Shown here in pieces: positions 19,913-29,082 of a DNA stretch of 64,000 nt; the stretch's first letter is position 1; each line of letters opens with the position of its first letter. Both the position numbers and the translations under genes were made by a program. The stretch is from contig JABSOX010000015.1 of the NCBI GenBank assembly GCA_013215655.1, forward strand, positions 1-64,000, read 5' to 3'. Origin of the DNA: Colwellia sp. (lineage in GTDB: Bacteria > Pseudomonadota > Gammaproteobacteria > Enterobacterales > Alteromonadaceae). The notes beneath the pieces were generated by a model. It did not search any database. It saw only the letters and a list, made by a program, of their open reading frames with translations, and was not told where the DNA came from.

Positions 19913-20667
19913 AAAAAAGAATTATTCCATTAATGTTATTGCTGGATGGCCGATTAGTCAAAACAATACAATTTGATTCTTGGCGAAATGTTGGAGATCC
20001 AATTCAAAGCGCAGGTGTATACAATTCTCAATATACAGATGAATTAGTACTATTAAATATCGCTCGTGATAAGAGAAGTATTGAACAATTAGCAGCATTA
20101 ATACCTGAAATAGCAAAAGTTAGTTTTATGCCATTATCCGTAGGAGGAGGTATAAATTCATTAGCTGATGCAGCTTATCTTATTAATCAGGGTGCCGATA
20201 AGATAATCATTAACTCCTTAGCTTATGATCAACCAGAGATAATCACTAAAATTTCCCAAGAATTTGGATGTCAGGCGGTTATTGTCAGTATTGATATAAA
20301 AGAAGATGATAATGGAAAATTCCTTCTTTATTCACATTGTGGCCAAGAGTTGGAAGGGACTACATTGCTTAACCATATAAAGCAATGTGAAGACGCTGGT
20401 GCAGGAGAATTTATGATCCAATCAATTGACCATGATGGCATGATGGAGGGCTATAACATTCGTCTTTTAGAGTATGTTATGAATAATACCAACATTCCGG
20501 TTATCGGTTGTGGTGGTTCAGGTAACTATCAGCACTTAAAAGATGCTTTTGTAAAGACAGAAATAAGTGCTCTAGGTTGTGGTAGTTTATTCAATTTTTC
20601 AGATAGTAATCCTATTAGAGCAAAAAATTATTTAACAAACTATGGTTTGGCATTTAAAAAGGTATAG
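19906..20667 (+). CDS. HisF-like ammonia-channel protein lacking Asp11
   Basis: A 253-aa (beta/alpha)8 barrel clearly homologous to HisF. In true HisF the two catalytic acids are Asp11 and Asp130. Here position 11 is Leu (MLKKRIIPLMLL), while the SIDIK aspartate equivalent to Asp130 remains. The barrel probably no longer performs the cyclase reaction and serves to bind HisH and channel ammonia to the PP-loop enzyme. I use the ATG at 19906, which overlaps the HisH stop and restores the usual N-terminus; the in-frame TTG at 19894 would add four foreign residues. Confidence 0.92.
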   Translation: MLKKRIIPLMLLLDGRLVKTIQFDSWRNVGDPIQSAGVYNSQYTDELVLLNIARDKRSIEQLAALIPEIAKVSFMPLSVGGGINSLADAAYLINQGADKIIINSLAYDQPEIITKISQEFGCQAVIVSIDIKEDDNGKFLLYSHCGQELEGTTLLNHIKQCEDAGAGEFMIQSIDHDGMMEGYNIRLLEYVMNNTNIPVIGCGGSGNYQHLKDAFVKTEISALGCGSLFNFSDSNPIRAKNYLTNYGLAFKKV

Positions 20668-20669
20668 CT

Positions 20670-21707
20670 TTGAGCAATAAAAACGAGATTTCATTTGGTA
20701 GCGTTAAAAATATAATCTTAATAGGTGGTGGAGATTTAATGTTTGCCAGTGCCTGTTTGTTCAAAGAGAAAAACTTCTCTGTTAATGTAATTATTGCTCC
20801 TCGACACTCTGATGAAAAATTAACAAGCTCTGGAACTACTCTAACCCAAGAACTTAGTGCTCAAAACGTAAATTATACAATTATTGAAGATATCAATACC
20901 CTTACCAATACTGAATTAAAACAATATGTTCCGATAGAGAGCATTGCTCTTTGTTATGGTCCTGCTTGGGTATTTAAACCTCATGTCATAAATTGCTTTT
21001 CTCAAGGCATGTATAACATCAATCCAATACCCATTCCTCATTATCTAGGTGGAGCTCATTATACTTGGCAGCTACTAAATCGAAATGTTGAAGGTGGATG
21101 TTTTTTTCAAGAAATAACAGAGGATTTAGATCAGGGCGATATTATTGATAGCCATTATTTTACTATTAACGAAAAATCTACAACTCCAAATGATTATTTT
21201 GCAGAAAATTTAATTGAAGGCATGTATTTTATCGATGATTTAGTTAATAAAATACAAAGTAATTATCTTTTTAAAAGACAAGCATATGATGATGTAAATT
21301 CTGACAGGTTGTATTTACCCCGACTGAGAACAGATAAACAAGGCTTTATCAATTGGCAATGGGATGTTGATGATATCGTCAGCTTTAGCCAAGGTTTTGA
21401 TGATCCATATAAGGGTGCTTCTACTTTTATAAATGGTATTCAAATAACAATCAAAAAACTCAAAAAGAATATCATTGCACAGCCTATGCACCCGTTTGCT
21501 ACAGGTTTAATTGTGCGTAAAACAAAATTGAGTATTATTGTCGCCGCACCAAAAGGTTTTATTGAAATAACAGATGTGTTCGATATGAATGAGAAAAACA
21601 TTATGTCATCGTTAAGGGAAGGTATGCGTTTGTATACGCCAACAAAGATATTAGATGACGCTATGGCATACCAAGTAATACTGACGGCGAGTGGCTTTAA
21701 GGACTAA
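20670..21707 (+). CDS. Formyltransferase-fold protein 3 with C-terminal domain
   Basis: A 345-aa formyltransferase-family protein, longer than the other two and with an Fmt-like C-terminal beta domain (about 230-345). The core motif reads YNINPIPIPHYLGG, so the usual catalytic His after Asn-x is Asn here, while DLDQGDI keeps the Asp. Activity is therefore uncertain. It may be a sugar N-formyltransferase with an altered site. The start is a TTG 2 bp after the hisF-like stop; the next ATG would cut into the first beta strand (NIILIGGGD), so TTG is preferred. Confidence 0.75.
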   Translation: MSNKNEISFGSVKNIILIGGGDLMFASACLFKEKNFSVNVIIAPRHSDEKLTSSGTTLTQELSAQNVNYTIIEDINTLTNTELKQYVPIESIALCYGPAWVFKPHVINCFSQGMYNINPIPIPHYLGGAHYTWQLLNRNVEGGCFFQEITEDLDQGDIIDSHYFTINEKSTTPNDYFAENLIEGMYFIDDLVNKIQSNYLFKRQAYDDVNSDRLYLPRLRTDKQGFINWQWDVDDIVSFSQGFDDPYKGASTFINGIQITIKKLKKNIIAQPMHPFATGLIVRKTKLSIIVAAPKGFIEITDVFDMNEKNIMSSLREGMRLYTPTKILDDAMAYQVILTASGFKD

Positions 21708-21708
21708 G

Positions 21709-23031
21709 ATGATGGTTAATAATGCAGTATTACCTCTAGTAAAAAAACTGTTTCCTTTTTCGTATTCCATTACGGGTAAAGGAAATGACAATGCAATCGC
21801 TCAATATCTTACGGAATTACCTTTTACTGTTCATGAATATCGTTCAGGACAAACTCTCAATGGTTGGCAAATACCTCATGCATGGCATGTAAAAAAAGCA
21901 GTTATATACCAAAATGATAAACTTATTTATGATGCGACTGAATCGCCACTAGGTGTTGGTATTTTATCCCCAAGCTTTAGTGGTTCAATGACGCTAACAG
22001 AGTTAAAGAAACATATTTTTAGTCTTGACGAATTACCCGATGCAATACCTTATCATTGGCAAAATTTATATCGACCTTTAGAAAAAGACTGGGCTATTTG
22101 TATGCCGAAAAAACTTTTGGATACTCTTAAGGAAGGTACATTCCAAATTGATATTGAAACCGAATTAACCCCCTCATCAATGAAGGTATTAGATTTTTTT
22201 CTTCCAGGGGAAAGTAATAAAACCATACTGCTTAATGGTCATAATTGCCATCCATTCCAAGCAAACGATGATTTATCTGGTTGCGCTGTTGGCATACGTG
22301 TCATGCAACAGTTAATTAACATGAAAAAAAGACAATATAGTTATCGTTTACTTATTGCTCCCGAGTTACATGGTCCCATGTTCTGGTTAGAAAACATGGA
22401 CGCGGAACAAACATCCCTATTTAAAGGGGCTATTTTACTAAAATCTGTAGGTAACAATGCCCCTCTGCGCTTACAGCACTCTTATAGCAAGACAAATGAG
22501 CTTGATATTGCAGCCGAAAAGGCATTTGAACAACGATATAACGAATTTGAGCAAGGTGAATTTCGAGCGATCTACGGTAATGACGAAACAGTTTTTGAAT
22601 CTCCTCCATATAATATTCCAACAATATCATTAACCCGTTGGCCGTTTCCTCAATATCACACAAACTTGGATACTCCCGACACCCTTAACGAAAACAAATT
22701 GCAAGATAGTGTAGAGTTAACCTTAGATATCATTGAACAGTACGAATATAACCAAATTTATAAAATAAATTTTAAAGGTTTGGTCTGTTTGTCAGCTCAT
22801 GGTTTATATAAATCTATTCCAGCTGTCAGTAACTCTGGTGTTGATTATGATTCGGTACAGGGTCGTTGGAATCTACTAATGAACTGCCTGCCACGTGAGA
22901 TGGATAATGATATGTCAGTATTTGATTTGTCTTTGAAGTACAAACTACCAGTTCAGGACGTTTTTGAGTATTTGGAACTATGGGTTATGGAAGGATTATT
23001 AACAAGGACAAACCATGAAAATATCAAGTGA
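21709..23031 (+). CDS. DUF4910/M28-like zinc aminopeptidase-type protein, copy 1
   Basis: A ~440-aa protein of the DUF2172/DUF4910 aminopeptidase-like family. Probable metal-site segments are NGHNCHPFQANDDLSG, APELHGPM, NDETVFESPP and YHTNLDTPDT, followed by a small winged-helix-like C-terminal domain. Relatives recur in surface polysaccharide clusters, where they may hydrolyse amide bonds on modified sugars; the true substrate is unknown. AAGGA lies 5 nt before the ATG at 21709 (a second ATG follows at 21712). A paralogue is encoded at 29083. Its last codons overlap the GNAT gene. Confidence 0.8.
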   Translation: MMVNNAVLPLVKKLFPFSYSITGKGNDNAIAQYLTELPFTVHEYRSGQTLNGWQIPHAWHVKKAVIYQNDKLIYDATESPLGVGILSPSFSGSMTLTELKKHIFSLDELPDAIPYHWQNLYRPLEKDWAICMPKKLLDTLKEGTFQIDIETELTPSSMKVLDFFLPGESNKTILLNGHNCHPFQANDDLSGCAVGIRVMQQLINMKKRQYSYRLLIAPELHGPMFWLENMDAEQTSLFKGAILLKSVGNNAPLRLQHSYSKTNELDIAAEKAFEQRYNEFEQGEFRAIYGNDETVFESPPYNIPTISLTRWPFPQYHTNLDTPDTLNENKLQDSVELTLDIIEQYEYNQIYKINFKGLVCLSAHGLYKSIPAVSNSGVDYDSVQGRWNLLMNCLPREMDNDMSVFDLSLKYKLPVQDVFEYLELWVMEGLLTRTNHENIK

Positions 23032-23578
23032 TACAGCTCCTGATTTATATTTGCAATATATCAGCATCGATGATGCCAATAAGATCTATGTTGATTGGTT
23101 AAATGACCCACTTATAAATCAATATCTAGAAACTCGATTTCACATCCAAAACATAAACTCCATCAGAGAGTTTATTAGCTCAATGATAGCTAACCCTAAT
23201 GAACATCTGTTCACTATTAGAACAACATGTAATGAACAACATATAGGTAATATTAAAGTTGGTGGAATTAACACCACTCATAATATAGCTGACGTCAGCT
23301 TATTTATTGGTGATAAAGACTCTTGGGGGAAGGGTTTTGCAACCAAAGCGATTCAATTAATTAGTCGCTATGCATTAGAAAATTTACAGCTGAGAAAATT
23401 ATGTGCTGGTGCCTATAAGCCCAATATTGCAAGTACTAGAGCATTTTTAAAGGCAGGATATATAAATGATGGCTTTTTAGCTAACCATTATCTACTAAAT
23501 GGCCAACCTTGTGATTTAGTACAAGTGTGTTTGTTTGAAAATAAACATACAATAATACCATCAATCATCATTTCATAA
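23015..23578 (+). CDS. pseH: GNAT acetyltransferase, probable PseH
   Basis: A 187-aa RimJ/RimL-type GNAT protein. The acetyl-CoA-binding signature is in DSWGKGFATKAIQL (about 103-116). The PseH step, acetyl transfer to the 4-amino group made by PseC, has no other GNAT candidate here, so this fills the pathway. The ATG lies inside the end of the M28-like gene. It is the last gene of the operon; the next feature is a decayed insertion sequence. Confidence 0.8.
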   Translation: MKISSDTAPDLYLQYISIDDANKIYVDWLNDPLINQYLETRFHIQNINSIREFISSMIANPNEHLFTIRTTCNEQHIGNIKVGGINTTHNIADVSLFIGDKDSWGKGFATKAIQLISRYALENLQLRKLCAGAYKPNIASTRAFLKAGYINDGFLANHYLLNGQPCDLVQVCLFENKHTIIPSIIIS

Positions 23579-23660
23579 ACTAATAATACTCTTATACGAC
23601 AGGGCAAACGGGCTTGACTTAATCGATTTGTATATAATTTAAGCAAACAGTTTTGATCAT

Positions 23661-24015
23661 TTGACCGATCATTCTAACCATGGCATAAAATGGTCTTTGC
23701 TTGGAATAATCATAACAGAGACAACTATCAGTAAAGCTTTTGGTGACCTAACAGCCCCTAGAGTACAACGCCGTATTCGCCATCCGTTAGTAAATATATT
23801 GACGATATCTATTTGCGCTATCATCTGTAGTTGTGACGATTTTTACTCTATTGAAGAATATGGTCAGTCTAAAATAAAGTGGTTTGATAGTTTCTTAGAT
23901 TTAAACATGGTATACCAAGCCATGATACCTTGGCTTATGTGTTAAATCGTGTAAAACTAAAAGAATTCGCTCAGTGGGTTAGTCAATTAGGTGATTTAAA
24001 AGTAAGCGATCATTT
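23661..24015 (+). pseudogene. ISAs1-family transposase, N-terminal remnant with frameshift
   Basis: Translation from about 23718 reads APRVQRRIRHPLVNILTISI then CAIICSCDDFYSIEEYGQSK, the conserved N-terminus of ISAs1-family transposases. After DLNM near 23910 the frame shifts: the next frame continues with HGIPSHDTLAYVLNRVKLKE, the expected following block. The rest, including the DDE catalytic core, is missing by about 24015. It is an inactive fragment marking the end of the glycan operon. 24016-24183 shows no recognisable gene. Confidence 0.85.
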
Positions 24016-24183
24016 TGGGGTTAGACCATCCCATTCAAGCAAAATCTGACGTTAAAAAATTTTCAACGAATTTCTCTTTCCAAACTCTTGGCGTAAGAAC
24101 TTCAACTTTTGACGCAGGATGCATGCTTACCCGTTGCAATACATCAACAAGTCTTCAATATCAGTAGTTTTTGTTTAACATGA

Positions 24184-25530
24184 TTAATTGAATAATTGAT
24201 TAAGGACATCATATGTCTCTTGCAAAACTCCAGCGATAAAAAATTGATCTTTGCTGGCTTTGCCTATTAAGGTGATGTTGCTGATTTCTTCATTTAATAA
24301 ATCAATCTGTTTATTTTTTTCTGCAACAAAACCAGTTGTAAATTGTGGAAATCCAAAAGGAACATCAATAACATCATAACTTAATACCAGAGCATTTTGA
24401 TTAACATAACCTATAGTTTTAAGTTCTTCTACAATGATGCTTTTAAGTTGTTCTTTATCTTTGAGAACACTGCAAAGTACCTCAACAGTGCAACTATATG
24501 GTGCCGAAGCTTCGCCTGAATCCATGTTAGGGTACATGGTTAGCCGGAAGCTTTGGCAGTTCCAATCATGAATGTTAGAGTAATAATTTTTATCAATGAA
24601 AGGTTGATCGAATACCAAGTGGTGTAAACTTGTAGGACAAAATTTTGGAGTTATACCTTGATAAGGGATATTTAGTTGTTTAATTGCCACAATTGGCGGA
24701 ATACTCCAAATCAGATGGTCACAAGGAAGTATTTCTTCATCGTTAAGTTCAACGGCACAAACCTGCATACCGGATTGTTGCAAGTTTTTTATTTGTGCAG
24801 ATGTTTTAAATACGACACCTTTATCTTCGGCTTGCTGAACTAATTGTTTAACCCATAATTCTATACCCCTGGCTTTAGGGTAGAACCTACTCGAAGCACT
24901 TACTCCCTCGTTGAAAGTAGCAAAGGCTAATTTAGCATCATATACAGCAGACTTTTTCAATTCTTGGCATAGTTTGGCATCTCCAGGAATAAATCTGTTT
25001 AAAGAAAAAAAGGAGTGTACGCTGGGATGCAATTCGTTGAGTTCGGCATTTTGAATTTTTTTCAGTAAGGGTTTGAAAATTTCGTAAGTGATCGTTTGCC
25101 CGTAGGTGGCCAGTGAATACTCTTCAAAATTAAGTGCTTGATCCATTTCCATTCCAGGAGCTGACAAAATTTCTACTAAGGCATTTTTGTAATTTTCTTC
25201 CGTTAAATACTGCAAGGGAATAAACTGAGATATGCCGTAGTGCTTTCCCATAAAGTAGTTTGATACTTTAGTAGTTTTCATCGTAGTCCATAGGTCAGGA
25301 TTATCATACATACCTTTAAATAAAATACGGTTAATAGCGTCATTCTGAGTTTCAAATGGAATGTGTGTACCAAGATCAAAGATGACACCATCATCATTTT
25401 TCCAAGATCTTAATAGCCCGCCACAATGAGGACTACTTTCAATAACAGTTACATTGTCACAATGTTCTTTGGCAATAATTGCAGAAAAAAGCCCTGAAAT
25501 GCCACCACCAACGATAATACAGTTTTCCAT
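24184..25530 (-). CDS. FAD-dependent oxidoreductase (protoporphyrinogen oxidase/UDP-galactopyranose mutase-like)
   Basis: A 448-aa flavoprotein. The dinucleotide-binding motif IIVGGGISGLFSAI is at the N-terminus and ESSPHCGGLLRSW follows at the second beta strand, as in NAD(P)-binding amine-oxidase and UDP-galactopyranose mutase-like proteins. The substrate is unknown; proteins of this type in glycan islands may oxidise or isomerise a nucleotide sugar. It stands alone on the minus strand inside an IS-rich zone. A truncated paralogue lies next to maf at 32536-32692, suggesting the family belongs to the flagellar glycosylation set. Confidence 0.8.
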   Translation of the reverse strand: MENCIIVGGGISGLFSAIIAKEHCDNVTVIESSPHCGGLLRSWKNDDGVIFDLGTHIPFETQNDAINRILFKGMYDNPDLWTTMKTTKVSNYFMGKHYGISQFIPLQYLTEENYKNALVEILSAPGMEMDQALNFEEYSLATYGQTITYEIFKPLLKKIQNAELNELHPSVHSFFSLNRFIPGDAKLCQELKKSAVYDAKLAFATFNEGVSASSRFYPKARGIELWVKQLVQQAEDKGVVFKTSAQIKNLQQSGMQVCAVELNDEEILPCDHLIWSIPPIVAIKQLNIPYQGITPKFCPTSLHHLVFDQPFIDKNYYSNIHDWNCQSFRLTMYPNMDSGEASAPYSCTVEVLCSVLKDKEQLKSIIVEELKTIGYVNQNALVLSYDVIDVPFGFPQFTTGFVAEKNKQIDLLNEEISNITLIGKASKDQFFIAGVLQETYDVLNQLFN

Positions 25531-26023
25531 AAATCAACCTTTAGATAAATTGTTAAAATAATAGTGCTAAATTTGGTAAATATATAAATTCTAGAGCTCT
25601 TCTTTGCTGGATTCTATTGAATTCTATTGAATTTTATTGATTTCAACCCTGTTTAGCAATAAAAAATTGTTGACTGTTTAAAGTTGTTTTTAATTCAGTT
25701 CATTGTAAATTTAAAAATTTTATTTCAGTACTTAAATAGCTTGGCTAATAGGTATGTATCGCTTGCCTAAATATAAAATGGCGTTTATTCTGGCTATATT
25801 CAAAAATAGCTGCCAGTGATTTCGCAGAATCGATTTTTTACTAGCTTACTACTATTAAGATTAATTAAAAGGCATAAATGCTTTTAGCAGAAGAGAATAC
25901 TATTGAGCAATCATTTTGCTTAGGTTATGTAATAAATGGAAATTGGTTACCTTGCAAGGTTTTAAAGTAACTTATTAAATTTTATGCTAAATTTTCAATC
26001 AATAATATTATTCTAAGGATATT
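25531..26023. other. Divergent intergenic region with a 10-bp tandem repeat
   Basis: Gene-free 493-bp spacer between the divergent oxidoreductase and AAC(3)-like genes. It contains three tandem copies of ATTCTATTGA-type units at 25611-25640 (the third reads ATTTTATTGA). The rest is AT-rich and must carry promoters for both flanking transcripts, which I cannot pin down. Confidence 0.6.
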
Positions 26024-26773
26024 TTGGCAGTGATAATCGAAACCGATATTGAATACATGAAAAAGCATATAATTGCCCTTGGTGTTAGCTCCGGTGACAA
26101 TTTAATTGTGCATTCCTCACTTTTTGCTTTTGGTCGGTTAAAATTTGAACTTACTGCTTTGGTCGAATTATTTCTTTCATTAATCGGTCCAGAGGGAAGC
26201 CTGATTGTCCCAACCTATACTTTTCACTTAGGCGAAAATGATCTCTATGTGCCGGACAAAACAACGAGTGAAGGAGTAGGGCTCTTTTCTGAAGCCGTAA
26301 GAAGGCATGATAATACGGTGAGAAGTTACTGTCCTATCCACAACCATGCTGGTATAGGTCTTCAAGCTGAGCAATTAAAATTATCCGATCCAGAGTTTTC
26401 ATTTGGAATGAATTCTGATTTTGATTTATTTCATAAGCGTAATTTTAAAATTATTTTGCTTGGTTCTGATTTTAGCAATAGTTGTACTTATCTCCATCAT
26501 ATGGAAGCTGTAGCAAATGTTCCTTATAGAAAATGGATAAAATTGAAGCGAATAATTAGGTGTGATGGAAAAATTAAAGAGCTTTCATGTAATTACTTTG
26601 CTAGAAATGAAAAAATTGTTAAAACATCTTTTAATCGGATCATTCCATATTTAAATAATCTAATTACTGAGCAATCTGCTTATGGTAAGAGTTATGCGGT
26701 TTTGACTGAAGACCTTCACCAAGCAACAATTGCAATTTTAAACAAAGACCCATACTTTTTTGTAAAGGAGTAA
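26024..26773 (+). CDS. AAC(3)-family N-acyltransferase
   Basis: A 249-aa member of the aminoglycoside 3-N-acetyltransferase fold. GDNLIVHSSLFAFG near the N-terminus and CPIHNHAGIG in the middle match the family's conserved blocks. In glycan clusters such proteins acylate amino sugars rather than antibiotics. Here the neighbours are an adenylating ligase and a carrier protein, so the donor may be a carrier-bound acyl or aminoacyl group instead of acetyl-CoA; that is inference. The start is a TTG with AAGGA about 5 nt upstream; a GTG at 26030 is the alternative. Confidence 0.8.
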   Translation: MAVIIETDIEYMKKHIIALGVSSGDNLIVHSSLFAFGRLKFELTALVELFLSLIGPEGSLIVPTYTFHLGENDLYVPDKTTSEGVGLFSEAVRRHDNTVRSYCPIHNHAGIGLQAEQLKLSDPEFSFGMNSDFDLFHKRNFKIILLGSDFSNSCTYLHHMEAVANVPYRKWIKLKRIIRCDGKIKELSCNYFARNEKIVKTSFNRIIPYLNNLITEQSAYGKSYAVLTEDLHQATIAILNKDPYFFVKE

Positions 26774-26777
26774 CACT

Positions 26778-28244
26778 ATGGTCTTGATGCATGATCCTGT
26801 TGCTTCATTCTTTCAATTTGTCTCGGAAGATGCTGAAAATACCATAGCAGTGAAAGGTCATGGTTATTCAGTGAGTTATAAAGAATTGATGGAACGTGTA
26901 AAGCAAATAGCGGGCAGTTTAGTTGCTCTTCCTGAAGTTGAAAAGGTTGCTCTACTTTTACCTCAAGGTTTTAAAGCTTATGGAAGCATGCTTGCCAGCT
27001 TGGCGGCGGGTAAATATTATTGTCCGATTAATATAGAAACCCCAAGCGCCAGAATTTCTAACATACTTGAAGAGTTCTCTCCGGATATTATACTTTATTG
27101 TCAAGAAACTGAAGATTTAGCAAAATCTATTTCTCCGCAGTTTAAGCGACAGAATATTGATAATATTCACGGTGTTGAACCTTTAAAGCACCCAAGAAAA
27201 CCACACTCTCTTGCATATGTCATTTTCACGTCAGGTTCAACAGGCACTCCAAAAGGGGTTATGTTAGGTAGTAAAGGTTTAGGAAAGTATCTAGGTTGGG
27301 CAAAGAAAGCTTTATCAATCACTAAGGGCTCTATAGTTTCTCAACATCCCAATATAGGTTTTGACCTTAGTGTGCTAGATATCTTTGCCACGCTTTGCAG
27401 TGGCGGCACTTTAGTTCCAATTATAGGTATAAAATATAGAGTAATGCCTGCAATGGCGATTAAGGAACATCAAATCACCCATTGGATTTCAGTTCCTAGC
27501 GTTATAGATCTGATAAACAAAAGTAAGCAACTGAATGAAGATTATCTTTCAAGTATAAAAACGGTCCTTTTTTGTGGCGAACCTTTATTTGAATACCAAG
27601 TTAGTAAGCTGTTTTTGGCTAAACCTTCGATTAAGGTTATTAACACTTATGGACCGACGGAAGCGACAGTTTCATGTACACAGGTAGAGCTCTCTTTAGA
27701 AAATTATTTAGATCATTGTTATGATGAAAAGGTCACAATTGGTAAGGCAATTGAAGGAGTTTCTCTCAATTTATATGAAGAGGATAATGGCAAAGGTGAG
27801 TTATTTATTTCCGGTGAACAGGTGGCATTGGGTTATTGGCGTGATCAAACAAAAACAGATCAAAGCTTCAGGATTGATTCCTCTAGCCCTCGTGCTTATC
27901 GAACTGGCGACATTGTCCAACTTAAAAATGATCAGTTGTACTTTGTTCAGAGAAATGACAAACAAATTAAGATTAAAGGTTATCGGGTGGAATTAACAGA
28001 AATTGATTCTGTGCTTCGTCAACAAGGCTTTGATACTTGTATTACCTTATATAAAAATAATAAGTTATATAGTTTTATAGAAACGGAAGTAAAACTAGAG
28101 AACAAGCATATCTTAGAAAAACTGGCAAGAATATTGCCTGATTACATGTTACCAAATAAATTAATTGGATTGGAATCATTTCCCCTAAATTCAAACGATA
28201 AAGTTGATACCAAGAAATTAATAGAGAATTATGTTAATGATTAA
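26778..28244 (+). CDS. Stand-alone AMP-forming adenylation enzyme (amino acid/acyl ligase)
   Basis: A 488-aa ANL-superfamily ligase related to NRPS A-domains and DltA. Core motifs are intact: FTSGSTGTPKGVML (A3), NTYGPTEATV (A5), YRTGD (A7), KIKGYRVE (A8) and the C-terminal catalytic lysine region NSNDKVDTKKL (A10). It would activate an amino or hydroxy acid as an adenylate and load it on a carrier protein. The carrier gene overlaps its end, so the two work as a pair. The amino acid cannot be read with confidence from the sequence. It begins 4 bp after the AAC(3)-like gene. Confidence 0.88.
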   Translation: MVLMHDPVASFFQFVSEDAENTIAVKGHGYSVSYKELMERVKQIAGSLVALPEVEKVALLLPQGFKAYGSMLASLAAGKYYCPINIETPSARISNILEEFSPDIILYCQETEDLAKSISPQFKRQNIDNIHGVEPLKHPRKPHSLAYVIFTSGSTGTPKGVMLGSKGLGKYLGWAKKALSITKGSIVSQHPNIGFDLSVLDIFATLCSGGTLVPIIGIKYRVMPAMAIKEHQITHWISVPSVIDLINKSKQLNEDYLSSIKTVLFCGEPLFEYQVSKLFLAKPSIKVINTYGPTEATVSCTQVELSLENYLDHCYDEKVTIGKAIEGVSLNLYEEDNGKGELFISGEQVALGYWRDQTKTDQSFRIDSSSPRAYRTGDIVQLKNDQLYFVQRNDKQIKIKGYRVELTEIDSVLRQQGFDTCITLYKNNKLYSFIETEVKLENKHILEKLARILPDYMLPNKLIGLESFPLNSNDKVDTKKLIENYVND

Positions 28245-28479
28245 TACCCAAGTGAAAAAATACCAAGAATTTTTAGCTAAAATCCTAAATTGCAAACCAG
28301 AAGAAATAGATGAATCTATTAATTTTAAAAATTATGCATCTTGGGATAGCTTTGCCCATGTTGAGGTTATGGTCGAGCTAGAAGCGCAGTTTTCTATTGA
28401 ATTTAATGAAGAAAATTTTGTGAAATATGGTTGTGCCAAAGAAATTAATAAACTATTCGAAACCGAAGGGAAAACTTAA
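28231..28479 (+). CDS. Acyl/peptidyl carrier protein
   Basis: An 82-aa carrier protein. The phosphopantetheine attachment serine is S40 in SWDSFAHVEVMVELE (the family's D-S-L/F-x-x-V-E pattern); acidic helices flank it. It overlaps the ligase gene by 14 bp, indicating stoichiometric co-expression. It should carry the group activated by the ligase. An in-frame ATG at 28237 is an alternative start. An external Sfp-type transferase would be needed and is not in the window. Confidence 0.88.
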   Translation: MLMINTQVKKYQEFLAKILNCKPEEIDESINFKNYASWDSFAHVEVMVELEAQFSIEFNEENFVKYGCAKEINKLFETEGKT

Positions 28480-29079
28480 ATGGGTGATAAAATGAATAAT
28501 CAACAAGAATGGGAAGCCGTTTATTCTTCAGATACCAGTAGACATAAAAATAAGTATCCAAGCGAGCTACTTGTTAGTTGGGTTATGAGAAATTTTGGCA
28601 GTACTCCTTATGAGAATAGAAATATACTGAAGTGTTTAGATATAGGTTGTGGCTATGGCAATAATTTAAAATTTCTAACTGATGAAGGGTTTAATGCTGT
28701 CGGTATAGATTTTTCTCCTTCTGTAGTTAGTGCAGTTAATGATTCAGGTTTAAAAGCAATTCATAGTAGCGCAATAAACACACCATTCAATGATCAAGAA
28801 TTTGATTTTATTTTGGATCGCAGCGCAATACAGTGTAATTCTAAAGAAGATATCGTTAAAATTTATAATGAAATATTAAGGTTGTTAAAGCCGGGAGGTC
28901 GATTTTTTTCAGTTTTTAAGAAAACAGGAGATAATGGCTTTGAAACGTCTTTGCATACTGATCAAGAAATTCATAAATTGTTAGTCCCATTTTCAGATTA
29001 TAGTATTGATTATTATTCTCTTACTATGAACAATCAAGAATCTGAACTTTCTGCTTTTCTCATTTCTGCGATTAAATAA
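28480..29079 (+). CDS. SAM-dependent class I methyltransferase
   Basis: A 199-aa Rossmann-fold methyltransferase. Motif I is CLDIGCGYGNNL and the post-I acid lies in AVGIDFS; FDFILDRSAIQCN and LLKPGGRFFSVF are motifs IV to VI. It is encoded directly after the carrier protein, so it may methylate the carried acyl/aminoacyl group or the modified sugar. An alternative ATG lies at 28492. The substrate is unknown. Confidence 0.85.
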   Translation: MGDKMNNQQEWEAVYSSDTSRHKNKYPSELLVSWVMRNFGSTPYENRNILKCLDIGCGYGNNLKFLTDEGFNAVGIDFSPSVVSAVNDSGLKAIHSSAINTPFNDQEFDFILDRSAIQCNSKEDIVKIYNEILRLLKPGGRFFSVFKKTGDNGFETSLHTDQEIHKLLVPFSDYSIDYYSLTMNNQESELSAFLISAIK

Positions 29080-29082
29080 TTA

